From: Lentilitoribacter sp039986595
Lineage (GTDB): Bacteria; Pseudomonadota; Alphaproteobacteria; Rhizobiales; Rhizobiaceae
Length of the DNA stretch: 64,000 nt
Assembly: GCA_039986595.1 (NCBI GenBank)
Contig: JBDWQJ010000011.1
Location: 124,001-188,000 of the forward strand
Direction of reading: 5' to 3'
The position numbers and the translations under genes are program-made. This document shows, in pieces, positions 50,533 to 59,899 of this stretch. Within the stretch, counting starts at the first letter, position 1. Each line of letters starts with the position of its first letter. Under the pieces are notes generated by a model. That model worked only from the letters and a program-made list of their open reading frames with translations. It was not told where the DNA came from and did no database searches.

Positions 50533-51050
50533 TCGCGTTTGATATGGAATTAGTCTTTTTTGGTAATCTTTCGCCATTTTTCATCGCACTTGCAATTCTT
50601 GTCGTGCTGAAATTCAAGCTCTGGCGCGACGTGGAGACGATTAATTGGCTCCAACGTATTTGTGGGCTGATACTTCCACCTGTGGCAATGTTCAGTCTAT
50701 TTTTACTATTTATCTTAGTAGGTAATTTGGATGACGCCACTCTAGGGCTTACTATTCTTTTCATAATGTTCTACCTGGCGCTCACTTCATTTATCTTCGC
50801 AGTGCTCGTTCTTTTCATTAGAACAAAATCATTTCGAACTTTGCTTGTCATCGCAATCGCCACACATTTGCTTTATCTATTTGGCCAATATTTATCGAGC
50901 GACAATCCAAACCGAACCGCAAATCTATTCGATTATGAACTATTGAGCGTATTTGCTATAAATTCCGTCATTTTCGCTGGAACATATTGGGCATACATAA
51001 GAAATTGGCCGCCTATTGATCTCCAACCAAAAATACATCCAAACGAATAG
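50523..51050 (+). CDS. Integral membrane protein of unknown function
   Basis: 175 residues with four to five hydrophobic helices (LSPFFIALAILVVLKFKLW, IFVL-rich FSLFLLFILVGNLDD, ILFIMFYLALTSFIFAVLVL, LLVIAIATHLLYLFGQYL). The frame starts ten bases before the RidA stop; an ATG at 50544 is an alternative. No family was recognised. Co-translation with RidA is likely from the overlap. Confidence 0.6.
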   Translation: MRLVAFDMELVFFGNLSPFFIALAILVVLKFKLWRDVETINWLQRICGLILPPVAMFSLFLLFILVGNLDDATLGLTILFIMFYLALTSFIFAVLVLFIRTKSFRTLLVIAIATHLLYLFGQYLSSDNPNRTANLFDYELLSVFAINSVIFAGTYWAYIRNWPPIDLQPKIHPNE

Positions 51051-51113
51051 TTTGTACTCGTCACATTTGCAGTGTAAACTTAAAGAATGAGTCAGTTAAA
51101 GGTGCGCGCATAG

Positions 51114-51614
51114 ATGATTGAACCTGTTCATTCTCAAGGTGATATTAAAACAGTTGTAAAACTCGCCAAAGCTATTTGGCATGAACATTACGCACCTATG
51201 ATTGGCACTGACCAAGTCAGCTATATGCTGGAAAACTTCCATTCAAAAGATGTTATTAAAGATGAAATTCAAAACCAAGGTCATCTTTATTTTCTGATTA
51301 AACATCAAGGTCGTGCGATCGGTTATATGGGGGTTCAACCTCATAAAGATGAAGGCGATGGCGTCTTGCAGCTCTCCAAACTTTATATTTTATCATCAGA
51401 GCGAAGCCGCGGTATTGGCCGTATGGCTATCGGCTATCTCGTTGATTTGGCTGATGATCTTGATCTCAATAGCATTCGATTGACGGTGAATAAGAACAAC
51501 ACACATTCAATTGCTGCCTATGAGAAAATGGGTTTTAAAAAAACAAGCACTGCGCTAACAGATATCGGCGGCGGGTATGTGATGGATGATTTTGTGATGG
51601 AATTATCGATCTAA
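51114..51614 (+). CDS. GNAT-family N-acetyltransferase
   Basis: 166 residues. The acetyl-CoA motif is LSKLYILSSERSRGIGRMAI with GYLVDLADDLDLNSIRLTVN and NNTHSIAAYEKMGFKKTSTA behind it, the typical RimI-like order. The N-terminal half carries VVKLAKAIWHEHYAPMIGTD and YMLENFHSKDVIKDEI. The substrate is unknown. It has its own 60-base upstream region. Confidence 0.9.
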   Translation: MIEPVHSQGDIKTVVKLAKAIWHEHYAPMIGTDQVSYMLENFHSKDVIKDEIQNQGHLYFLIKHQGRAIGYMGVQPHKDEGDGVLQLSKLYILSSERSRGIGRMAIGYLVDLADDLDLNSIRLTVNKNNTHSIAAYEKMGFKKTSTALTDIGGGYVMDDFVMELSI

Positions 51615-51671
51615 AACACAAAAATCAGCATCGAACTTATAAAAGAATTATTGCTCCAATTGAACGGATAT

Positions 51672-52529
51672 CTAGCCGTTAAACTGCTGCTCTGCGCGCT
51701 TTGTGCAGGGAATAAAATCTTCTGGATGATCAATTAAGAGCTGCATTTTTTGATTAAGCTTACGTGTATAACGCTTACTTGGAACACGGATTTTAATCTG
51801 TTGAATAACGCGTTTATCGGCTCTGGTTCTTAGCAAGGTTTTCGCCCAATCCAAGCCCTCATCACCATAATACTCATGCGCATCTTTGAGTGTGCGTTGC
51901 GCTGTTATCAGATAGTTTCCCAGGGCTGCTAGGTGGGTTTGACCACCTTCCGCCTGAAGCGCGCGCTCTCTTGCAAGCCACATACGTGCAACAATGCTCT
52001 CTGGTGATGTAAGTTTATCAGAGAACTCACGTTCTTCGACGAGCTTTTGAACAACTCCACCTTTAACACTATCAAATGCCTGCGAGTTATCGGCTAAAGT
52101 TGTGTAAGGCTTGGTGCCAAAACATTTCACTTTAAGCGGGTTTGATGAACTTAGATCTGCGATCTTATCTTCAAGTGGATGCGGCGTACTTGGCTTTTCC
52201 TCAGCCATTTCAACCTTGCCATCATCACCTTCTTTAGTCTTTGAATTATCGGCGCTCTCAGATGATTTTTTCTTTTCCTGTTTTTGCTGCGCTTCTTGTT
52301 GAGCAGAATTTTCAAGAGCTTTTAATGCATTTGCATCGACTTTGCCAAATTCAGAGCTAATCCCATTGGACATATCGAGCCGGAAAGATTTTGCCAATCC
52401 GCGATCACTATCTTCGGCCAACATACTCATTGTCGCAATTTGACCACCTAAGAGACAAACAGCAAAAATGAATAGAACTACGCCTCGGTGACGCTTTATG
52501 AGTTCATATGATTTCTTATATGGCAGCAT
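51672..52529 (-). CDS. Membrane-anchored protein of an unrecognised family (paralogue A)
   Basis: 285 residues. An N-terminal membrane helix (GVVLFIFAVCLLGGQIATM) is followed by a low-complexity Gln/Glu/Lys/Ser region (residues about 75-120) and a folded C-terminal part. Shared with the neighbour at 52724 are RMWLARERALQAEGGQT, TLKDAHEYYGDEGLDWAK, RVPSKRYTRKLNQKMQLL and FIPCTKRAEQQ. The C-terminal domain has conserved Cys and a run of basic residues. It probably faces the periplasm. No known family is recognised. Confidence 0.65.
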   Translation of the reverse strand: MLPYKKSYELIKRHRGVVLFIFAVCLLGGQIATMSMLAEDSDRGLAKSFRLDMSNGISSEFGKVDANALKALENSAQQEAQQKQEKKKSSESADNSKTKEGDDGKVEMAEEKPSTPHPLEDKIADLSSSNPLKVKCFGTKPYTTLADNSQAFDSVKGGVVQKLVEEREFSDKLTSPESIVARMWLARERALQAEGGQTHLAALGNYLITAQRTLKDAHEYYGDEGLDWAKTLLRTRADKRVIQQIKIRVPSKRYTRKLNQKMQLLIDHPEDFIPCTKRAEQQFNG

Positions 52530-52723
52530 AACAACCCAAAAGATTACAATTCACATAGCACTATGAGGATTATCTCTTCGCCCATATTCACACCGCAACC
52601 TAATAATAATCGAAGAGATCATCGTCTAGCGGTTAAACTCTAATAAATGTTTTGGGTAAATTTTTCATTACACAGCTATTATTTGGCCATATAAACCAAG
52701 CACTTTTAAATGTGCTCGCGTGT

Positions 52724-53530
52724 TCAAGTGTTTGAATTTTTCTGCTGCAATAGTTGTTTTGCTCGTACACTGCATGGGATAAATTTAGACACATCATGCG
52801 AAAACAGTTGCATGTTTTGATTTAGCCGCCGGGTGTAAAACTGGGATGGAAGGATCTGTTGAATATGCTCTGCCAATTCCCAATCATATTCGGTTTGCAC
52901 CAGTTTTTGTGCCCATTTAAACCCATCATCACCGAAATATTGGTGCGCATCGATTAGCGTATTTTGAACCTGAAGTAAGTAGAGCCCGAAGGTACGAAAA
53001 CGTTGGGGCGTCCCCTCTGCTTGCAAGGCCGCTTCGCGCACCAACCAAATCTCGGCCATGATTTGCTCGCGCGAAATTGACACGTTTTCTGGCATACCTT
53101 GATCAATGTAACTGCTAAGTAGCTTGTAATTGATTTTTTGCCAATCCTTAGAACGCAAAGTGCTTATCTCATACGGTTTGACACGAAAGCATTTTGAGCG
53201 GGTCGCATCCAGCTCGTTCAACTGATAAATTTTTTCCTGAAGCTGATCGTTAGTATATGCAGCTCGCAACTGAACGTCTGCATTTGCTAAACGCAACAAA
53301 CCTTCATTTGAAACTATGTGCCTGAACTTTGCGCCGCGAAGTGAAGCCGTTGTTATTGGATCAACTGAGAATGAGAAAGTGCTATCCACCTTATAGGGGC
53401 TATTTGTAATTTCAGCAGTTTGTTGATGCTCATTATCATAAAATGGCAAACACGTAACCAAAGCGATAGCAACGAGCGCCCACGCAAGAAATTTTGCACG
53501 ATTATTATGTTTATAACTTTTAGTTGTCAT
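52724..53530 (-). CDS. Membrane-anchored protein of an unrecognised family (paralogue B)
   Basis: About 268 residues from the ATG at 53530; earlier starts up to 53623 are possible and none has a strong ribosome site. An N-terminal helix (FLAWALVAIALVTCLPFY) anchors it. The C-terminal domain repeats the motifs of the paralogue at 51672 (EIWLVREAALQAEGTPQ, TLIDAHQYFGDDGFKWAQ, PSQFYTRRLNQNMQLF, FIPCSVRAKQLL). It lacks the charged low-complexity stretch of paralogue A. The two genes lie about 195 bases apart and point the same way. Confidence 0.65.
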   Translation of the reverse strand: MTTKSYKHNNRAKFLAWALVAIALVTCLPFYDNEHQQTAEITNSPYKVDSTFSFSVDPITTASLRGAKFRHIVSNEGLLRLANADVQLRAAYTNDQLQEKIYQLNELDATRSKCFRVKPYEISTLRSKDWQKINYKLLSSYIDQGMPENVSISREQIMAEIWLVREAALQAEGTPQRFRTFGLYLLQVQNTLIDAHQYFGDDGFKWAQKLVQTEYDWELAEHIQQILPSQFYTRRLNQNMQLFSHDVSKFIPCSVRAKQLLQQKNSNT

Positions 53531-53931
53531 TGCCCGAACGTCTTTGTAACTCATCAATATGTGAGGCAAAGAGATGCACCTTGTCAGACAATTAATCTGA
53601 TGGGTTGGTAATCTGTGCGCCACGATACAAGCTCAGAACCTATCAAGGACATATTACTCTTGGGTGAAATCAAACGTTAAAATTTTTTCTATTCCTGACA
53701 AGACTATCAAAAACGGGTTGATTGAGTTTACAATAGCCACGAATGAAGCTCATTTTACATGCTAGGCGATAAAAATAGCGAAGATATTCGTTGCGCGCGC
53801 AAAAATTGTATTCTGTAATTATGTTAAACCGAAATATAGCCTCAAAATCAATACATAAATCCTGCATTTTTTAGATTTTGTTAACCATAAATCTCCATAT
53901 TACACAGGGATTAAGGGCGTTACCGTTTAGT
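53531..53931. other. Intergenic region without a recognised gene
   Basis: Some 400 bases, AT-rich, between paralogue B and the haloperoxidase gene. A 65-codon frame at 53670-53867 on the minus strand has no ribosome site or homology and is not called. The haloperoxidase promoter is expected near the right end. Confidence 0.4.
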
Positions 53932-55311
53932 ATGGAATTATCACGTAGACACTTCTGCAAAACACTTGCTGTAGCATCTGCTGCAGGGCTTGGTGCATGT
54001 GCGTCGCCCTATGGGTCAAAATCGTCATATATCTCACAAGTTGTTCACCCGAAAAATCACAATACCGTATTTCATTGGCTTGATATTTTACTCCAACAAA
54101 TTCGTGAACAACGCACACCGCCACCGCGCGCAGCTGTTGTTTTAGCCATGCCATTAACGGCAGGATTTTTGGCTGCAAACGGTCTCGAGCAGCGATATGA
54201 TGAACATTTTGGGTTGCCCCAAGGCCCATTTGAAGGCCTTTCAGAAGTCGCATATGCAACCGCATTTGCCACCACAGCTGCTGATTTGATGGAAACGCCT
54301 TTCCTCGCTGAAATCTCTGACTTTTACCGAAAATTCCCAGACGGTGTTGCCAAAGACAATGCGATCGCCTGGGGTCGCCATGTTGGCAAACACTTATTGC
54401 GCATACGGGTCAATGACGGCTCAGAACCAAGTGAAGTGAACTACTACCTTGGACGTTATAAACGCCAAACCGGTGCGATTAAGTGGTCGCCAACCGGTCC
54501 ATTTTATAGCGCAAAACCCGGCCCTGCATTTGGCAGCTTTGGGCGTGGCCTATTCCCCGGACAAGGTAAGATCGTCCCGTGGACAATGCGCTCTTCTCAT
54601 CAGTTTCGAGCAGATCCATTTTATGATGTTCAGGGAGCTGAATTTGCCGAGGAGTTTAACTACATCAAAGCAATTGGTGGGAAAAACTCGAACATGCGCA
54701 CTAAAGAGCAAGAAGAAATAGCACTCTTTTGGGAGGATGGTCCTTGGGGTATCACCCCGCCCGGGCATTTTCTGCAGATAGGCATGCAAGTTTTACAGCA
54801 TAAAGGCATGAGCTTTATTGAGATGGCGCGTGCATTTGCGCTTTTAGGCATGACCCAATGCGATGCATCCATATCAGCATGGGATAGCAAATACCATTAC
54901 GATATTATTCGCCCTGAAACAGCCATTCGCTCGCGGGCATCTGAATTTCGTAATCGATATCAACAGCTTCACGCACAAAGCAATTGGCAGAGTTTTTTGC
55001 CTACTCCTGAATTCCCGTCTTATACATCAGGGCACTCCACATTTGGTTCAGCAGGCACAAAAATGATTGAACTGCTAAACGGTGGCGACCGCATCTCAAT
55101 CAGTGGCCAACCACCGGATCAGGTCATCTGGCCGCAAATTAAAGGCGTGAGGCGCCATTGGTCGAGCCTTAGCCAGATAAATGATGAAAATGGTATGAGC
55201 CGGATATATGGCGGAGTGCATTGGCAATTAGATCATAGTCAAGCCGTACGCGCTGGTTATGCTATCTCAGAACAGGCATATCGCAGCTTATTTCCGCAGA
55301 AGGTTCGATGA
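53932..55311 (+). CDS. Vanadium-dependent haloperoxidase-type protein (PAP2 superfamily), Tat-exported
   Basis: 459 residues from the ATG at 53932. It starts with a Tat signal (SRRHFCKTLAVASAAGLGAC), which ends in a possible lipobox cysteine. The vanadate/phosphate pocket is complete: Lys320 in KYHYDIIRP (K-6aa-RP, Arg327), FPSYTSGHS (His368), and SRIYGGVHWQLD (Arg424, His430). These are the three motifs shared by vanadium haloperoxidases and PAP2 phosphatases; the length and motif spacing favour the haloperoxidase side. It oxidises halides with peroxide in the periplasm, if so. The stop overlaps the start of a barrel protein by four bases. Confidence 0.87.
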   Translation: MELSRRHFCKTLAVASAAGLGACASPYGSKSSYISQVVHPKNHNTVFHWLDILLQQIREQRTPPPRAAVVLAMPLTAGFLAANGLEQRYDEHFGLPQGPFEGLSEVAYATAFATTAADLMETPFLAEISDFYRKFPDGVAKDNAIAWGRHVGKHLLRIRVNDGSEPSEVNYYLGRYKRQTGAIKWSPTGPFYSAKPGPAFGSFGRGLFPGQGKIVPWTMRSSHQFRADPFYDVQGAEFAEEFNYIKAIGGKNSNMRTKEQEEIALFWEDGPWGITPPGHFLQIGMQVLQHKGMSFIEMARAFALLGMTQCDASISAWDSKYHYDIIRPETAIRSRASEFRNRYQQLHAQSNWQSFLPTPEFPSYTSGHSTFGSAGTKMIELLNGGDRISISGQPPDQVIWPQIKGVRRHWSSLSQINDENGMSRIYGGVHWQLDHSQAVRAGYAISEQAYRSLFPQKVR

Positions 55312-56315
55312 TGATGAATTCAATGAAAATTGGGCTTTATACGAGCCTTGCCCTCGCCGCTATATCGACAAGTGCCAATAGCCAAGAACGCAGATTGTTT
55401 TATGATCAGATTTCAATGGTGGAAGAACCACTTGCGACACAGATTGGTGACACCACGTTTTCGCTTCGGGGCTCTGTGGAAGTACCTGTAAAAGCACTAA
55501 GCACCACCAAAAAGGCCGAAATTGGATTTCGAGGAGCATTTGAAGTAAAAGCCGAAACCCAACTTGAAAACTCGCTTAAAATCGCGGCATCATATGCAGC
55601 CGAATATGACTATTTAAATGATGATCAATTCACTGACAAAATTGTTTTATCAGCTTCGGGGTTTTTGGGATCAATCTATATCGGCAATGTCTCAGATATG
55701 TTGCGTGAAAAATTAGACAGAACGTCCGGAGTGGGTAATGCTGATTTAGCTTATGACGGTAATTGGGGTCAGCTAGGACGTTGGTCTGTTGCTCATCTTT
55801 CGCGACATGGTCCCTATCGTGCAGGCTTAGCGATTGATCAAAATGGCAAGTTTGAACTTGGCTTTGTTTTCCAACGTCCTGTACAAACACTTGAACATAA
55901 ATATGCACTTCGCTTAACCAGTGGTGAATTCACCCCATCTGGATCAAATACAGAAATAGATACCATCACAGCTCAAGGGGTGGCCGAGCTAATTTATGGT
56001 AGTAGCCTCTTTAGTTTAGGTGGTGGGATTGAACATATCAAAGGCCCTATCAGTAATGCGAACCGATGGTTTGTCGCAGGCGGTGCACAAACCAAAATTG
56101 GCATTGTCAGCTTATCCGCTGATGCACAATATGGACAACTTAAAGGACAAGACACGCTATCTGCAGCCCTTGGTGCTCGCTATGATTTTGCGCGTGGTGC
56201 ATCGGTTAATCTTGGGGTGAATTACAAAAATACTGATGTTCTTTTGGATGGTGTACAATTACGTAAAGACGATAATGTCGTGGAAGGCATTGTGTCTATA
56301 AGATATGATTTTTAG
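55308..56315 (+). CDS. Outer-membrane beta-barrel protein coupled to haloperoxidase gene
   Basis: 335 residues. The signal peptide is MKIGLYTSLALAAISTSANS. The mature chain has alternating polar/hydrophobic strands and ends in an outer-membrane-type aromatic residue (VVEGIVSIRYDF). Segments such as GFRGAFEVKAETQLENSL, GSIYIGNVSDMLREKLD and YGQLKGQDTLSAALGARYDF recall the general porin superfamily. The first codons overlap the haloperoxidase stop (ATGA), showing tight co-translation. A channel for substrate or product of the enzyme is a reasonable guess. Confidence 0.75.
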   Translation: MMMNSMKIGLYTSLALAAISTSANSQERRLFYDQISMVEEPLATQIGDTTFSLRGSVEVPVKALSTTKKAEIGFRGAFEVKAETQLENSLKIAASYAAEYDYLNDDQFTDKIVLSASGFLGSIYIGNVSDMLREKLDRTSGVGNADLAYDGNWGQLGRWSVAHLSRHGPYRAGLAIDQNGKFELGFVFQRPVQTLEHKYALRLTSGEFTPSGSNTEIDTITAQGVAELIYGSSLFSLGGGIEHIKGPISNANRWFVAGGAQTKIGIVSLSADAQYGQLKGQDTLSAALGARYDFARGASVNLGVNYKNTDVLLDGVQLRKDDNVVEGIVSIRYDF

Positions 56316-56354
56316 ACTCAATTGCGATCTATATCTAATTGAAATATATATCTT

Positions 56355-56948
56355 TTAAGAGGTTACACCACATTCATTTGCAATCGGCCTTATCGCAGTT
56401 TTCAAGCCTCTAACATCAAAGGTCGCGATTGAAATCTCATGATTTGCCTGAACAGCACGAATGACCAATTCATCGCCTTCAATGAGATCTGTTATCACAG
56501 GCTTAGTGGTTTGCGACTGCCAAACACCAATCATTTTTTGCGATCTTGATAGGCTCATTTTCATCACCTTAAGCACACGATCATCAACTTTGTAGAAAAC
56601 TTTTTGATACCCGTATCCGCTGATATCCATTCTTTTGAAGAAATCGAGATAGATGGAGATCTGACCATCGATACAGCCAATGTGCAAGTCAGCGTGCTCA
56701 AATCCATTTCGGGTCAACACATTTTCATCACCAATGATCGTTAAGACATCGCGACCATTATGGTTGATGTATTCCCAAACAATTGGTAGCTCGTCCTCGT
56801 CCTTTTCATCCTCTTTAGGCTGGAACAAGATATCATAGCAAGCGAGGCGTTCTATATCGACGAACATTCGCGCACAATCTTGCGCGGTGCCCATTCCATA
56901 AGCACTTTTTGACAAAACCAACAATGCGACAAGATACAAAATTCTCAT
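56355..56948 (-). CDS. Secreted protein with VasI-like N-terminus
   Basis: 197 residues with a signal peptide (ILYLVALLVLSKSAYG). The mature start CARMFVDIERLACYD is the short Cys-containing motif seen at the head of VasI-type (type VI secretion accessory) proteins and of many unrelated-context relatives. The rest is strand-rich (WEYINHNGRDVLTIIGDE, LHIGCIDGQISIYLDFFKRM, VFYKVDDRVLKVMKMSLSRS). No type VI genes are nearby. The family is therefore tentative. Confidence 0.5.
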   Translation of the reverse strand: MRILYLVALLVLSKSAYGMGTAQDCARMFVDIERLACYDILFQPKEDEKDEDELPIVWEYINHNGRDVLTIIGDENVLTRNGFEHADLHIGCIDGQISIYLDFFKRMDISGYGYQKVFYKVDDRVLKVMKMSLSRSQKMIGVWQSQTTKPVITDLIEGDELVIRAVQANHEISIATFDVRGLKTAIRPIANECGVTS

Positions 56949-57166
56949 GGTGACGTCTCGATACTCAAACTAAAAATACATGGAGAATTTAGCAGATCAC
57001 GTTTAACAGAGGCTAAAGAGTTATCACCGGAAATCACCATATAAGACACACTACGCAAACAATTAGTTTTATATCTAAACTACATTGTCTTTTATCGTTT
57101 TCGTTGCTTGCGCGGGCATCATTGGCGCATTAAGTTTCCGTTGAAAAGTATTTTAGGAGCAAGCCC

Positions 57167-57523
57167 ATGAAAAGTATAAATCTTGACGAAAAACTTGCCA
57201 AATTTTCTGGTCATTGGGACCCGCATGTGATTGCAGATTACAATGAAAATGAGGTGATGGTGGTTAAATTCAAAGGTGAGTTCCCCTTTCACAAACACGA
57301 TAACACCGATGATTTCTTTCTCGTGCTTGAGGGTGAAATGATCATGGATATCGAAGGTAGCGAACCGCGCATTGTTAAAGCTGGCGAGCTTTTTATCGTC
57401 CCTAAAAATGTTGTCCATCGCCCGCGCGCTGAAGAAGAGGTCAAAGTCCTTTTGATTGAGCCAAAGGGTGAACCCAATTCAGGGGATGCAAACCGGGAAC
57501 CTGCCCCCAAAACGCGAATTTAG
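57167..57523 (+). CDS. Cupin-domain protein
   Basis: 118 residues forming one cupin barrel. The first motif is FPFHKHDNTDDFFLVLEGEM (H-x-H with the Glu replaced by Asp-rich segment), the second PKNVVHRPRAEEEVKVLLIE. The two histidines and a Glu/Asp could bind a metal. The C-terminus (EPNSGDANREPAPKTRI) is a flexible tail. It precedes the P-loop gene by ten bases and is probably co-transcribed with it. Confidence 0.88.
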   Translation: MKSINLDEKLAKFSGHWDPHVIADYNENEVMVVKFKGEFPFHKHDNTDDFFLVLEGEMIMDIEGSEPRIVKAGELFIVPKNVVHRPRAEEEVKVLLIEPKGEPNSGDANREPAPKTRI

Positions 57524-57533
57524 ATGAGTTAAA

Positions 57534-58025
57534 ATGCCTGACAACACACCAACACTGCATTTAATGTGCGGAAAAATCGCTTCCGGAAAGTCCACGCTTG
57601 CAGCAAATTTAGGCAGCCAAGATAGGCATGTCACAATCTCTGAAGATGATTGGTTAGCGACATTGTTTTCTGATCAAATGAGATCAATTTCTGACTATGT
57701 CAGATGCTCAAATAAGCTCCAACACATCATGGGTGCGCATGTCGCTTCGCTTTTAAATGCCGGAGTTTGTGTTGTGCTCGATTTCCCAGCTAATACCATT
57801 GCGCAACGTGCATGGATCCGCGACATCATCAATGCGACGAATGCTCAGCACCAATTGCATTATCTTGATTTGCCAGACAAAACTTGCATCGAGCGTTTAC
57901 ACGATCGAAACGCAATAGGTGAGCATCCTTTTGCAGCATCAGAAGAACAATTTGCTCTGATATCGAAACACTTTGTTCCGCCAACTGATGATGAGGGATT
58001 TAACATTATTTATCATCGCGACTAG
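57534..58025 (+). CDS. P-loop AAA-type kinase (zeta-toxin/chloramphenicol-phosphotransferase-like)
   Basis: 163 residues. The Walker A is GKIASGKSTLAANL. A Walker-B-like strand is VCVVLDFPANTIAQRAWI, and a lid Arg region follows (IERLHDRNAIGEHPFAASE). Such small ATP-dependent kinases phosphorylate small molecules or nucleosides; the sequence resembles the AAA_33 group. It lies between a cupin and an Old-Yellow-Enzyme gene. The product is cytoplasmic. The substrate is unknown. Confidence 0.87.
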   Translation: MPDNTPTLHLMCGKIASGKSTLAANLGSQDRHVTISEDDWLATLFSDQMRSISDYVRCSNKLQHIMGAHVASLLNAGVCVVLDFPANTIAQRAWIRDIINATNAQHQLHYLDLPDKTCIERLHDRNAIGEHPFAASEEQFALISKHFVPPTDDEGFNIIYHRD

Positions 58026-58071
58026 TTCCTTCATTTATTCACGCAGCTACAACGCATTAAGTGAGACTAAC

Positions 58072-59268
58072 ATGACGACAGAAGATTTACTTTTCACTCC
58101 GTTTACTTTGCCTTGTGGCCAAGTGGTAAAGTCTCGCTTGATCAAATCTGCAATGTCGGATTCGCTCGGTGATGGAACCGGCCATCCAACACAAGCGCAA
58201 ATTCGCCTTTATGAACGTTGGGCAGAGGGCGGGATTGCAACTTCCATCATTGGCGAAGTTCAAGGGCTATCAGGGTATGCTGAAAAACCAGGAAACCTTG
58301 TTTTAAATGTAAATTCAAACCTAGATAAGTTTACGCAATTAGCTGACCGAGCGCAGAAAAACGATAGTCTATTATGGTTACAGCTTGGCCATGCAGGCGC
58401 GCTGTCATATGCGCCGATAAGCTCACCCAAAGGCCCAAGCATGCTTGAACTTAATGGTTTATCGTGCGAGGCGCTGACACAAAACGACATTACGCTTACC
58501 AAAGACCAATTTGCCCAAACCGCGCGCCTTGCAAAACAAGCAGGATTTACTGGCATACAAATTCACGCAGCACATGGCTTTTTACTCAGCCAATTTTTAT
58601 CTCCTCTTTTTAACAAGCGAGAGGATAAATATGGCGGCTCTATCGAAAACCGCATGCGCCTATTGCTTGAAACCATATCAAGCGTCCGAGAAGCTGTGGG
58701 AGAACGTTACCCCATCGCCGTAAAACTCAATTCATCCGATCAGCTTGAGGGCGGATTATCGCAAGAAGATGCACTAGCTGTGATAAGAGTTTTGGATCAA
58801 ACATCAATCGATCTCATTGATATAAGTGGCGGTACTTATTTCCCCGGAGCAAAAGCTGCTTCCGATGGTGCAGGCAAAGGGCCTTATTTTCTGGAGTTTG
58901 CAAAATTGGCCCGCGCGGTCACATCTAAACCGCTTATGCTGACTGGTGGATTTAAAACCAAGGCCCAGGCGCACGATGCAGTAAAGAGTGGAACCGTTGA
59001 CTTTGTCGGTTTGGCGAGAGCTGTGATCATCAATCCATCATTATCAAATGATTGGCAAAAGGGCGAAAATACTGAGCCCGAATTCCCCAGATTTCCCCAT
59101 GCGCCAGAAGGTGGGATAACCGCATGGTACACCATGCGCATTACCGATATCGGTGAGAACATGCCCATTAATACTAACTATGATTTGGATATTGAAAAGT
59201 CCATCGATGCCTATGAGCTGCGTGATCAAGCGCGCACAGAAATCTGGTTAGAGCATTTTGGTAAGTGA
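58072..59268 (+). CDS. NADH:flavin oxidoreductase, Old Yellow Enzyme family
   Basis: 398 residues from the ATG at 58072; the frame is open upstream into the P-loop gene, but the fold starts here. OYE motifs are LFTPFTLPCGQVVKSRLIKS, WLQLGHAGALSYAPISSP, FTGIQIHAAHGFLLSQFLSP (HxAHGFL), KYGGSIENRMRLLLETISS and KLNSSDQLEGGLSQEDAL, with the FMN site GGFKTKAQAHDAVKSGTVDF. The enzyme reduces activated C=C bonds with NAD(P)H in the cytoplasm. The substrate is not given by the sequence. Confidence 0.92.
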   Translation: MTTEDLLFTPFTLPCGQVVKSRLIKSAMSDSLGDGTGHPTQAQIRLYERWAEGGIATSIIGEVQGLSGYAEKPGNLVLNVNSNLDKFTQLADRAQKNDSLLWLQLGHAGALSYAPISSPKGPSMLELNGLSCEALTQNDITLTKDQFAQTARLAKQAGFTGIQIHAAHGFLLSQFLSPLFNKREDKYGGSIENRMRLLLETISSVREAVGERYPIAVKLNSSDQLEGGLSQEDALAVIRVLDQTSIDLIDISGGTYFPGAKAASDGAGKGPYFLEFAKLARAVTSKPLMLTGGFKTKAQAHDAVKSGTVDFVGLARAVIINPSLSNDWQKGENTEPEFPRFPHAPEGGITAWYTMRITDIGENMPINTNYDLDIEKSIDAYELRDQARTEIWLEHFGK

Positions 59269-59340
59269 TTTTTGTTTCTCGTGGCGCTGATGTATTTGAA
59301 AACATTTGCAGAAGGATCATCTACTTTTATCGATAGTTTT

Positions 59341-59775
59341 TTAACTATCAGGACCTTGTTTGTCAGAACCTTGCTTATCGGGCATTAAAAACATGCCTTT
59401 GGCTTTGGTCGAATTGAGCCGAGCATCGGTATAATAGTCTTTCAGAAAGTTTACTTCCAATAAGTCATGGTTCGTATTTACAAAGGTTTCAAATTCTTCA
59501 CCAGGCTGCATGCGTTCTGAGATAATACTCATACAAGCCAACGTCACGGTCAGATTGAATTTATCTGACGCACCTGCCTTTGAGGCTATTGCATCGAGAG
59601 ATTCTGAATAAATTTGTACTGCCATCAAGAAATCAAATCGCCGCAAAATTTCAAAGGCGACACCCAGATGATCAAGATGGGTAAACGCATTTGCATCAAT
59701 GTCTTGACTTAAGAATTCATCGGTAAATTCATCATAATTTCGGGTGATTTTGATTGGGGCTGACAAGTTCATCAC
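59341..59775 (-). CDS. Conserved hypothetical protein with FTHLDHL motif
   Basis: 144 residues, all-helical by appearance. ANAFTHLDHLGVAFEILRRF near residue 30 has two histidines spaced by two residues plus a helix; later parts are LTVTLACMSIISERMQPG and LEVNFLKDYYTDARLNSTKA. A metal or cofactor site at the histidines is possible. The C-terminus repeats KQGSDKQGPDS, a short duplication. No family is assigned. Confidence 0.5.
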   Translation of the reverse strand: MMNLSAPIKITRNYDEFTDEFLSQDIDANAFTHLDHLGVAFEILRRFDFLMAVQIYSESLDAIASKAGASDKFNLTVTLACMSIISERMQPGEEFETFVNTNHDLLEVNFLKDYYTDARLNSTKAKGMFLMPDKQGSDKQGPDS

Positions 59776-59899
59776 AATACCTTGGCTAAATACATCCGAA
59801 ACGTAAAACTACGATACTGATACCGTACATTTACGTGAAAGTCTATTTCGCACAATTTACCAAATAGGCAAACTCAAGCCTTAAAGCTCAAATCACTTT

